Source of the DNA: an uncultured Victivallaceae bacterium
GTDB lineage: Bacteria; Verrucomicrobiota; Lentisphaeria; Victivallales; Victivallaceae
Assembly: GCA_944389925.1 (NCBI GenBank)
Contig: CALXOD010000007.1
Span: 1-64,000 of the forward strand
DNA length: 64,000 bases
Direction of reading: 5' to 3'
Shown here one piece after another: positions 27,429 through 37,299 of the stretch. Below the pieces are notes generated by a model. It ran no database searches, was not told where the DNA came from, and saw nothing but the letters and a program-made list of their open reading frames with translations. Numbering within the stretch: the stretch's first letter is position 1; every line of letters starts with the position of its first letter. The translations under genes were made by a program, and so were the position numbers.

Positions 27429-27672
27429 GATAGACCAACTCCTTCTTTTGAATGAAAATATTGATATTTTTTTTTAATCCAATAGCATTTCCGAACGCGC
27501 ACAAGAAACCGAACATTCTCAGTGGCGCCTCCTCTCACAGAGCGTACCGACGCATTCCGCCGATGGGGGACCTCCCCCGTACCACGTCCTCTGAAAATCG
27601 TTCCCATTGCAACCGATACCGGATGTCTCACATCCTTTGTTGCAACTTCCTTCGGCAATCTTGCCGGTGTCA
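27429..27672 (-). other. Leader region of the 2-hydroxyacid dehydrogenase gene with several small inverted repeats
   Basis: The 308-base gap between the LysM gene and the dehydrogenase holds the LysM terminator plus this stretch. Three small inverted repeats are visible: GGCA-TGCC near 27654-27665, GGATG-CATCC near 27621-27635, and GGGGG-CCCCC near 27563-27576. No good promoter or known riboswitch motif is seen; an AT-rich block near 27455-27490 could hold one. Confidence 0.35.
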
Positions 27673-27708
27673 AACAAAAAACGGATGGAGACCACTCTCC
27701 ATCCGTTT
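27673..27708 (-). terminator. Intrinsic terminator of the LysM lipoprotein gene
   Basis: AAACGGATGGAG (27679-27690) and CTCCATCCGTTT (27697-27708) form a perfect 12-bp stem with a 6-base loop. On the minus strand it is followed by TTTTTTG, 28 bases after the gene's stop. Confidence 0.93.
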
Positions 27709-27736
27709 CCGCATCCTTGCTCTCCGAACCGTTTCT

Positions 27737-28843
27737 TTATTCGGCGCTCGGGATGAAGACAATGCTGCCAGTACGCAACATACCGTCCGGCGGCAAACTA
27801 TCCTTGTTCAACTTTTTGAACGTATCGGCGGAAATCTTGTTGTCCGCGGCAAATTTTTCAATCGTGACATCCGCCTTGATTTCCACCGGAATCGAGGACC
27901 CGTCCACCACTTCTTCCTGCACCGTCGTCTGCTCCGTTTCGGTCGTCCCCGAAACAGGATTCGTCGCAGCATCATTCATCGGCTCTGCCGTCGCGCCGCC
28001 GTCCGTTGCCGGGCCAGCAACCGGAGGCGTATTCTTCACATCGTCCAGCACATTGCTCACTGCATCAAGCGCGTCGGCGGTCTTCTTGTCTTCCGCCTTC
28101 TGTTCCGGAGCGACAGCTACAGCAGCTATACCCACCGGAGCCCGACCGGGGACCACCAGTTTCTGACCAATCTGGAGCCGCTTGGCCGATTCCTCGGTAA
28201 TATTATTCACCTTCATCAGCTCCGACCATTTGACCCCCAGTTTGCGGGCGATCTTGGGCACGTTGTCGCCGGCTTGCACAATATAATACCCATCGGAGCT
28301 CAACGTCACTTTGCCACTGCTGCTGCTGGACGCAGCGGTCCGGGAAGTGGATTTCTTGCTGGAAGTCTGCGGCGCTACGAATTTTCCACCTTCAGGAATC
28401 GTCAGTTTCTGACCGATCTGGATCCGGGAAGCCGTCGCAGCGGTCAAACCGTTCGCCGCCATCAGAGCGCGCAGACTTACTTTGTGGGCCCGGGCGATCT
28501 TGTAGCAGGAATCACCGGCCTTCACAACGTAAACCCCGCCCTTGGCTACGGGAGCAACCGACACGGAAGGAGCCGACGGGGTCTCTTTTTCTACCGTCGA
28601 GGAAGAGGTACTGCCGACAAATTCATCGAACCGCGGCAATTCGGCAGAGGCTGTCTGTTCCGTTTCGACAATTGTAACGGTTTCCTGCTGCACCGGCGCC
28701 ACCGGCGTCATCGGCACCGCAGTTTCCTCTACTGGAGCGGGAATATAACGACGTTCGCCCATAACTTCCGTGCTGCACCCGCCGGCGAGCACCAGCCCGC
28801 CCAGTGCCGCCGCCATGCCTGACAATACCACTGTTCTGTTCAT
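27737..28843 (-). CDS. LysM-repeat lipoprotein
   Basis: A 368-residue cell-envelope protein with a lipoprotein signal peptide (hydrophobic core, then LAGGC, Cys23). Three LysM-like modules follow: GGVYVVKAGDSCYKIARAHK, DGYYIVQAGDNVPKIARKLG and a more diverged C-terminal one (ADVTIEKFAADNKISADTF). They are separated by Ser/Thr- and Glu/Thr-rich linkers. LysM modules bind the N-acetylglucosamine of peptidoglycan, so the protein probably links the outer membrane to the wall. No enzymatic domain is visible. The ATG at 28843 has a perfect AGGAGG 7 bases upstream. Confidence 0.92.
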   Translation of the reverse strand: MNRTVVLSGMAAALGGLVLAGGCSTEVMGERRYIPAPVEETAVPMTPVAPVQQETVTIVETEQTASAELPRFDEFVGSTSSSTVEKETPSAPSVSVAPVAKGGVYVVKAGDSCYKIARAHKVSLRALMAANGLTAATASRIQIGQKLTIPEGGKFVAPQTSSKKSTSRTAASSSSSGKVTLSSDGYYIVQAGDNVPKIARKLGVKWSELMKVNNITEESAKRLQIGQKLVVPGRAPVGIAAVAVAPEQKAEDKKTADALDAVSNVLDDVKNTPPVAGPATDGGATAEPMNDAATNPVSGTTETEQTTVQEEVVDGSSIPVEIKADVTIEKFAADNKISADTFKKLNKDSLPPDGMLRTGSIVFIPSAE

Positions 28844-28894
28844 TTTCTGTCCTCCTGAACCCGAAATCATTCCAAGATATTCACCTGTTGCTAT

Positions 28895-28923
28895 AATATA
28901 AAAACCATCTCCGATAAATGCAA
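28895..28923 (-). promoter_or_regulatory. Sigma-70-type promoter for the LysM lipoprotein gene
   Basis: On the minus strand TTGCAT (28923..28918), a 17-base spacer and TATATT (28900..28895) lie 52 bases before the ATG. Confidence 0.75.
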
Positions 28924-28983
28924 CAGATTTTTTCCAATTTTTCCATTCTCCGTCCCTGTCGTTTCTGTTTCACGCGGGCGGTT

Positions 28984-29673
28984 TCATCCAGCGGTCAATA
29001 CTCCATTGCGCAGGATCATAGCGGTATCCGCCTGAGCGGCAATCGCTTCATTGTGGGTAATCATGATGATCGCCCGATTCGGACGGCTTCGCCGCAACTC
29101 ATGAAAGAGCGCCAGAATCTCTTCGCCGGTCGCAGCGTCCAGATTACCCGTGGGTTCATCCGCCAGCAACAGTTCCGGATCGTTGATCAGTGCTCGGGCA
29201 ATCGACGCCCGCTGTTGTTCGCCTCCGGAAAGTTCCCCCGGCCGATGCCGCAACCGGTCGGCCAGACCGACCCGCTCCAGCAGCTCCCGCGCCCGTGCCG
29301 CCGAGGCTCCCGACGTCATCCCCGCCATTCTGGCGGGTAATAATACATTCTCCCATATGGAAAGTTCCGGCAGCAGACAGTAGGATTGAAATACAAAACC
29401 GATTTTCCGGTTCCGGAAAACCGCCGCCCGGCGCCCATTCAATGTACGATAATCCGTCCCTGCCGCACAAATCCGCCCGCAGTCCGGTCGTTCAAGAGCT
29501 CCGAGCAAATTGAGCAAAGTGGTTTTCCCGCTGCCTGAAGCGCCGAGCAGCGCCGCCCATTCTCCGCGCCGCACCCGCCACTGGATGTTGCGCAACACCT
29601 CCAGACGCACCGAGCCGAGCGTATAGGCTTTCGCCACGTCCTCCACTTCCAGAATCCATTCCCGATCACTCAT
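28984..29673 (-). CDS. lolD: Lipoprotein-releasing ABC transporter ATPase LolD
   Basis: A 229-residue ATPase of the LolCDE/MacB type. Walker A is GASGSGKTT, the Q-loop region is [15 protein letters not shown], the ABC signature is [15 protein letters not shown], Walker B is [12 protein letters not shown] and the switch His is in IMITHN. It powers extraction of outer-membrane lipoproteins from the inner membrane for transfer to LolA. The ATG at 29673 overlaps the end of the permease gene by 8 bases, which supports a complex of the two products. Candidate cargo includes the lipoproteins encoded in this window. Confidence 0.95.
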   Translation of the reverse strand: MSDREWILEVEDVAKAYTLGSVRLEVLRNIQWRVRRGEWAALLGASGSGKTTLLNLLGALERPDCGRICAAGTDYRTLNGRRAAVFRNRKIGFVFQSYCLLPELSIWENVLLPARMAGMTSGASAARARELLERVGLADRLRHRPGELSGGEQQRASIARALINDPELLLADEPTGNLDAATGEEILALFHELRRSRPNRAIIMITHNEAIAAQADTAMILRNGVLTAG

Positions 29674-30925
29674 AACGCAACGCCTTTGCCGGATCCAGTT
29701 TCGCCGCCCGAAGCGCCGGAATCACCGCACCAATCGTACACAGCATCACGGCGCACAACACCACAATCAGCACATCTCCCGGTACCATATGCGACGGCAG
29801 TTCATTGAAATAATAAAACTCCTTCGGAAACAATGTCTGTCCCGTCAACCGGGAAGCCGCATTCAAAATATCATTGCGCAACCAGAGCACCAGCGCCCCC
29901 AGTCCGGTTCCGCAAAGCGACCCGATCACTCCCACCAGCAACCCCTGCAACACAAAAATCTGCATCACCATTCCATCCCCGGCTCCCAGCGCCTTGAGAA
30001 TTCCGATTTCACGGGTTTTCTGGTATACCGACGTAATCAGCGTATTGGCAATACTGAATGCCGCCACCAGCACGATGAACACCAGCAGGAAAAACATCAT
30101 GCGTTTTTCCACTTCCAGCACCCCCAGCAACTGCCGGTTCTCCTCCTGCCAGGACGTCACCACCAGTCCGTCCAATGCGTCGCGCAGTTTTTCTAAATCG
30201 GCTTCCATATTGAACGGTTCCCGGACCCAGCCGTAAATGATCGACGCCCCCCCCCACGGCAGCCCGAAAAGCTCCGCAGCATCATCGCGCCCTACAAAAA
30301 TCACGCTGCGGTCGAAATCATATTTCCCGAAGGAATAAATCCCCGTCACCCGAAATTCTGTCGGCAGATACACCGGGCTGTCCGGATTCAGCTCCACCCC
30401 CCCTTCCGGCTTGAACCGGACCAGTCCCGTCAACCGGTTCGGTGCATGCAGCAGAATCCTGTCGCCCAGCTGGACTCCCCAGCGCCGTGCCATCTCAGAA
30501 CTGATGATCACCTCGCCGCGCCCCAGTTTCAACGTTCCACTCTTGAGCGCGCCATCCACCTTCATATATTTTCGCACGTCCTGTTCGTCCACGCCGAACA
30601 CCACTATCTGCGCGTCCAACATCTGTCCCAGCTGCACCAGCGCCGGAGACTGCACCACCGGCGCGCCTTCCGCTCCCGCCTCGCGAATCCGCGCCAGCAC
30701 GCTTTCCGGATCGCTGATGCCGCCGTAACCGCGCACATGAAAATGCGCCTGCGTGTCCAGCAGCTTGCTCTTCATCAAATCCGTGAAGCCCGTCATCACC
30801 GCCAGCACAATGACCAGAACCGCCACCCCCAGCGTCACGCCGATCACCGAAATCAGGGTGATCACCGAAACCGCATTCCGACGCGGTCGCAAATACTTTC
30901 CGGCAAGAAACCAGGCCGTGCTCAT
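29666..30925 (-). CDS. lolC: Lipoprotein-releasing ABC transporter permease LolC/LolE
   Basis: A 419-residue permease: one N-terminal transmembrane helix (VISVIGVTLGVAVLVIVLAVMTGF), a large periplasmic MacB-like domain (about 50-270), then three C-terminal helices with the FtsX-type block FSIANTLITSVYQKTREIGILKALGA. Only one permease gene is present, so a homodimer as in bacteria with LolF, or a partner elsewhere, is likely. Coupled to lolD by an 8-base overlap. Confidence 0.93.
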   Translation of the reverse strand: MSTAWFLAGKYLRPRRNAVSVITLISVIGVTLGVAVLVIVLAVMTGFTDLMKSKLLDTQAHFHVRGYGGISDPESVLARIREAGAEGAPVVQSPALVQLGQMLDAQIVVFGVDEQDVRKYMKVDGALKSGTLKLGRGEVIISSEMARRWGVQLGDRILLHAPNRLTGLVRFKPEGGVELNPDSPVYLPTEFRVTGIYSFGKYDFDRSVIFVGRDDAAELFGLPWGGASIIYGWVREPFNMEADLEKLRDALDGLVVTSWQEENRQLLGVLEVEKRMMFFLLVFIVLVAAFSIANTLITSVYQKTREIGILKALGAGDGMVMQIFVLQGLLVGVIGSLCGTGLGALVLWLRNDILNAASRLTGQTLFPKEFYYFNELPSHMVPGDVLIVVLCAVMLCTIGAVIPALRAAKLDPAKALRYE

Positions 30926-31028
30926 CCTCGCATATCCTCCCTCCAGACTGCCGCTTCGGAATCGGCATCACCGGCGGAAACCGGCCTGCGTTTTTCCGGA
31001 TCAAACAGCGCTGTTCCATACATTTCTG

Positions 31029-31661
31029 CTACTCGAATCGAACTGGGATTCCCTGTGCAGAAAGCAGCGGGACAGCCCAGCGGTTCAACGTTTCTATCAT
31101 CTCCGCCCGGGATGGAATCAGGTCCCGGTCGGCGAAATATTTTCCAGCACTCCGGGCAAAATCCCGACGCAATTCATCTTCCAGATCACGGCCGCTCCAC
31201 TTATCCCGGATAAGCGATAAACCGCTCTGCCGGGTAAAGGTACGCATCCCGGCAAGATCCACGGAACTGCCCAGCAATTCTGGATCCGGCAGCCGGACGA
31301 CCAGGCGATCCCCTTCCCGGCGGATGGCGTCGCGCGTCAACTTTCGAAGATCAAAACCGTAAAATTGTTCAACATCCGCGACCAGCAGCCCCCGGCGTTC
31401 TCCGAAAAGCAGACTGTGATCATCCTTTTCCAGCACCACCGTCGAAAAAAGCCGCCGGGTAACGAGGAAATTCATGGACTCACTGCGCAGCACATTCAGC
31501 ATCAGCGTCGTTTTTTCTTCCTGATGCCACGCCAGAGCAGCCGTATCCAGCATGCGCCGGAGCGGCGTAGCCAGCCACAACGCAACGACAAGGAGGCACC
31601 CCGCCGTCAGTACGATGACGGCCAGCCAGCGCAATGATCTGCCCGCCAGGCGCGTCAACAT
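31029..31661 (-). CDS. Membrane-anchored protein, DUF4230-like
   Basis: A 210-residue protein with one transmembrane helix (about 12-32) and a soluble domain with FSTVVLEKDDHSLLFGERRGLLVADVEQFYGFDLRKL, VVRLPDPELLGSSVDL, and a C-terminal helix-rich part. The pattern of a signal anchor, a G-x-D-L-x-K-L element and an acidic strand resembles DUF4230 proteins; function unknown. I chose the ATG at 31661 (GAGG 8 bases upstream). It overlaps the 28-codon gene upstream by 7 bases, and that gene in turn overlaps the citramalate synthase stop, so the three are probably one transcript. Confidence 0.75.
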   Translation of the reverse strand: MLTRLAGRSLRWLAVIVLTAGCLLVVALWLATPLRRMLDTAALAWHQEEKTTLMLNVLRSESMNFLVTRRLFSTVVLEKDDHSLLFGERRGLLVADVEQFYGFDLRKLTRDAIRREGDRLVVRLPDPELLGSSVDLAGMRTFTRQSGLSLIRDKWSGRDLEDELRRDFARSAGKYFADRDLIPSRAEMIETLNRWAVPLLSAQGIPVRFE

Positions 31662-31741
31662 GAGCAGAACCTCAGCAGCAGCAATACCACCACCAGGATC
31701 ATGGCTGCGGCAATGGCCGTCTCTCTGGGATTCACGCTCAT
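31655..31741 (-). CDS. 28-residue single-helix membrane peptide
   Basis: An ATG at 31741 overlaps the stop of the synthase gene (ATGA) and opens a 28-codon frame, ending at TGA 31657..31655 inside the next gene. The peptide starts MSVNPRETAIAAAM and continues with a run of Ile, Leu and Val (about residues 9-23), then Arg, Phe, Cys, Ser, Cys. It looks like one short transmembrane helix with two C-terminal Cys. No family is recognised. The tight overlaps on both sides (4 and 7 bases) fill the gap exactly, which favours a real coupled gene over chance. Confidence 0.5.
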   Translation of the reverse strand: MSVNPRETAIAAAMILVVVLLLLRFCSC

Positions 31742-33273
31742 TTGATAATGGAATTAAGCATTTTTTCCGTGGCGATGATGGCGGCGGCGAGCTGGTCGCT
31801 GTCCACACCGGTGGTGGTCAATGGACGACCGCCGCCGGTATTCCAGGTAATGGTGGCTTCCACCAGGGCATCGGTTTTCCCCCCGGGAGGAATGCGCACC
31901 TCGTAATCCATCAGCTTCGGCATGGTAAACCCGAGTCGTCGCAGGATCCGCCGGAGCGCTTTTACGAAAGCGTCATATCCACCGTCTCCAGTCGCAGTAC
32001 CTTCAATCAGACTGCCGTCAAACTCCACACTTACGGCAGCACGCGGCAGCTTGCCGCCGCGATTCTCCACCTGATAGTCGGCAATCCGCAACCGACTGCT
32101 CACCGGACGGTTCAGCACGTCGGCAATCAGGAAAGGCAGATCGGCCGGCGACACCTGTTTTTTCTTGTCGCCCAGCCGAACCACGGCATCCAGCACCCGG
32201 GCGCGTACTTCCGGTTCAAGTTCCACCCCGAGCGCCTCCAGATTCTGGTCGATCGAAGCTTTCCCGGAAAGCTTGCCCAATGCATAATGCCGTTCACGCC
32301 CGAAACGCTCCGGCAACAGAGCGTTCGCATACAAATTCCCTTTCTTGTCACCGTCGGCATGTACCCCGCAGGTCTGGGTAAAAACATCGCCGCCAGTGAC
32401 CGGAGCGTTCCAGGCGCACCGTTTACCGGAAAGAGTCTGCAGCAGTTCGGAGGCCCGCCCCAGAAGTTTTTCCACCACATGGGTATGCCGGGTGGTCAGG
32501 TCGTTGATGGCAACCACGATCTGCGCCAGCGGTTGATTTCCGGTCCGTTCGCCAAGTCCATTAATCGTAGCATGAATGCCGCTGACTCCGGCTTTGACCG
32601 CCGCAAGGCTGTTGGCTGTCACCAGTCCATAGTCATTATGCCCGTGAAAATCCAGTCGGACACCGGGAAATGCGGCATACAGCCAGTCCAGATATCGCGT
32701 CAGTTCGTCCGGCGCCAGCACCCCCAGCGTGTCCGGCAGCATAATACGCGCCACCGGAAGCGTCCCGAGCACCGTCATGAATTCATGCACATAGGCAAAG
32801 GAGTCCCGCATACCGTTGGACCAGTCTTCCAGATAAACATTGACGGCCAGTCCGCGCTCCGCGGCGTACTGCACTTCGCGGGCGACGTCGTCAAAATGCT
32901 GCCGCGGCGATTTGCGCAGCTGAATGCGGCAATGTCTCTTCGATCCTTTGGCCAGCAGATTGATAGTTTTGCCGCCGACGTCGGCAACCCAGTCGGCGGA
33001 TTTTCCGCCGTCGATGAAGCCGAGGATTTCCACCGCATCCCGGCAGCCGCGTCCTTCGGCCCAATCGATGATGGTACGCACTGCATCGCGTTCTCCATCG
33101 GAAACCCGGGCGGACCCGACCTCCATACGGTCGATCCGCATCTGCCCGAGAAGCAGTCGGGCCACCTGCAGTTTTTCGGCGGGGGTGAAGGCAACCCCCG
33201 GTGTCTGTTCACCGTCGCGCAGAGTCGTATCGAGAATTTCGACGGCAGAGCCGTGTCGATTTTTATCTTTCAT
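31738..33273 (-). CDS. Citramalate / 2-isopropylmalate synthase family protein
   Basis: A 511-residue enzyme of the LeuA/CimA family that condenses acetyl-CoA with a 2-oxoacid. The HMGL-like barrel shows LDTTLRDGEQTPGVAF, HGHNDYGLVTANSLAA with metal-binding His-X-His, and GLGERTGNQPLAQ. A C-terminal regulatory (LeuA dimer) domain with SSRLRIADYQVEN and TATGDGGYDAFVKAL follows. The choice between citramalate (isoleucine) and isopropylmalate (leucine) cannot be made by eye. I start at the ATG at 33273 (GGAAG upstream); earlier codons lie in the leader. An attenuator-like hairpin sits between promoter and start. Confidence 0.9.
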   Translation of the reverse strand: MKDKNRHGSAVEILDTTLRDGEQTPGVAFTPAEKLQVARLLLGQMRIDRMEVGSARVSDGERDAVRTIIDWAEGRGCRDAVEILGFIDGGKSADWVADVGGKTINLLAKGSKRHCRIQLRKSPRQHFDDVAREVQYAAERGLAVNVYLEDWSNGMRDSFAYVHEFMTVLGTLPVARIMLPDTLGVLAPDELTRYLDWLYAAFPGVRLDFHGHNDYGLVTANSLAAVKAGVSGIHATINGLGERTGNQPLAQIVVAINDLTTRHTHVVEKLLGRASELLQTLSGKRCAWNAPVTGGDVFTQTCGVHADGDKKGNLYANALLPERFGRERHYALGKLSGKASIDQNLEALGVELEPEVRARVLDAVVRLGDKKKQVSPADLPFLIADVLNRPVSSRLRIADYQVENRGGKLPRAAVSVEFDGSLIEGTATGDGGYDAFVKALRRILRRLGFTMPKLMDYEVRIPPGGKTDALVEATITWNTGGGRPLTTTGVDSDQLAAAIIATEKMLNSIIK

Positions 33274-33494
33274 GGGTTCTTTCTTCCTGAAAATGCTGAT
33301 CCGCAATACCAATAAAAAAAGCCGTGCAAGGACTCACCGATTAGGGCGGGCGGAGGCACGGCTGTCGATTCCTGTTGCACCCGGAAGGCAAGGCGCCTTC
33401 CAGCTCAACCCGCACAGACGGTCGGGGGCCGCGCCATCGAAACAGCGCGCCCCGAACTAATTCGATGCCATTGACTGCGGATAACTTTCATCAT
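33274..33494 (-). promoter_or_regulatory. Attenuator-like leader of the citramalate synthase gene
   Basis: The predicted transcript runs about 220 bases before the start codon. It contains a G/C-rich stem (TCGGGGCGCGC with GCGCGGCCCCCGA, bulged) near 33425-33455, a perfect hairpin GGAAGGC/GCCTTCC (33383-33401 region), and a terminator hairpin at 33313-33363. The segment GGCGCGGC (33435..33428) can pair with GCCGTGCC (33362..33355), the 5' arm of the terminator, giving a possible antiterminator. An ATG at 33494/33491 opens a frame of about 28 codons. No T-box motif is present. Confidence 0.5.
33313..33363 (-). terminator. Intrinsic terminator inside the synthase leader
   Basis: On the minus strand AGCCGTGC (33363..33356) pairs with GCACGGCT (33327..33320), followed by seven T (33320..33314). 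It lies between promoter and start codon, 40 bases before the ATG at 33273, so it should act as an attenuator rather than a gene end. Confidence 0.8.
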
Positions 33495-33499
33495 ACCAT

Positions 33500-36152
<2,653 letters not shown>

Positions 36153-36181
36153 GCACATCTTCAACGAAGGAATACACTCCC

Positions 36182-37270
36182 ATGCCCGCAGAAAAGGACA
36201 ACAAGCAGGTCGATCGCAATAAAAATCTTGAAATTGCCATCAGCCAGATCGAAAAAGAATTCGGAAAAGGCTCCATCATGCGCCTCGGCGATACCGCCGC
36301 CCTCTATTCCGACATTCCTGTAACCAGTACCGGCAGTCTGGCGCTGGACATCGCACTCGGCATCGGCGGACTGCCCGCCGGACGCATCGTGGAAGTCTTC
36401 GGACCGGAATCTTCCGGCAAAACCACGCTCTGCCTGCATGTCATCGCCAACTCCCAGGCCGCGGGAGGCCGGTGCGCCATCATCGACGCCGAACACGCCA
36501 TTGATCCCGGGTATGCGGCGAAAATCGGCGTCAAGCTGGAAGAACTGCTGATCTCCCAGCCGGACTGCGGTGAAGACGCGTTGAACATCGCCGACGCTCT
36601 GGTGCGCAGCAATTCCATCGACGTACTGGTGATCGACTCGGTTGCCGCCCTGGTTCCCAAAGCCGAAATCGAAGGTCAGATGGGTGATTCCCATGTCGGA
36701 CTTCAGGCACGTCTGATGTCCCAGGCACTGCGGAAACTGACCGGTGCGGCCAGCCGCAGCCGGACCTGCATCATCTTTACCAACCAGATCCGGGAAAAAA
36801 TCGGCGTCATGTTCGGCAATCCCGAAACCACCACCGGCGGCAACGCCCTCAAGTTCTACGCGTCAATCCGGCTTGACATCCGCAAAACCGGTACGCTCAA
36901 AGACGCTGCCGGCAATATCACCGGCAACCGGGCCCGGGTCAAAGTCATCAAAAACAAAATGGCGCCGCCGTTCCGTACTGCCGAATTCGACATCAATTAC
37001 GCGGAAGGCATTTCCAAGGTCGGTTCCATTCTGGATGTGGCCACCGAGCTGAATCTGCTGGAAAAACGCGGTTCGTGGTTCTCCTTTGAAGGGCAACAGC
37101 TCGGACAAGGGCGCGACCAGACCAAGGCCGAACTGGAGAAAAACCCTGAACTGCAGTTGAAACTGCTGGAACGGATCCGGGAAAAAACCGGCATTGCCGG
37201 TGTCCCCGGTGCCGCCCCTGCTGCGGCGACTGCCATGGGAGATGAGACTCCGGCAGATTCTGCGGAATAA
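36182..37270 (+). CDS. recA: Recombinase RecA
   Basis: A 362-residue RecA, the strand-exchange protein of homologous recombination and SOS co-protease. Walker A is [10 protein letters not shown], Walker B is [12 protein letters not shown] in sense (DVLVIDSVA), and the L1/L2 region with [28 protein letters not shown] is intact. The Ala/Asp-rich C-terminal tail is acidic as usual. AAGGA precedes the ATG. No LexA-like box is visible in the 29 bases after gyrB, so any SOS control must act on the gyrB promoter or elsewhere. Confidence 0.98.
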   Translation: MPAEKDNKQVDRNKNLEIAISQIEKEFGKGSIMRLGDTAALYSDIPVTSTGSLALDIALGIGGLPAGRIVEVFGPESSGKTTLCLHVIANSQAAGGRCAIIDAEHAIDPGYAAKIGVKLEELLISQPDCGEDALNIADALVRSNSIDVLVIDSVAALVPKAEIEGQMGDSHVGLQARLMSQALRKLTGAASRSRTCIIFTNQIREKIGVMFGNPETTTGGNALKFYASIRLDIRKTGTLKDAAGNITGNRARVKVIKNKMAPPFRTAEFDINYAEGISKVGSILDVATELNLLEKRGSWFSFEGQQLGQGRDQTKAELEKNPELQLKLLERIREKTGIAGVPGAAPAAATAMGDETPADSAE

Positions 37271-37299
37271 CCCGGTAAATCCAACGGAAATTTGTAATC

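Noticed and set aside
33274-33494. T-box riboswitch before the synthase gene
   Set aside because: The GGTGGNACCGCG antiterminator motif is absent, although a terminator is present.
36153-36181. LexA box controlling recA
   Set aside because: The 29-base gap after gyrB holds no inverted repeat resembling known SOS boxes.
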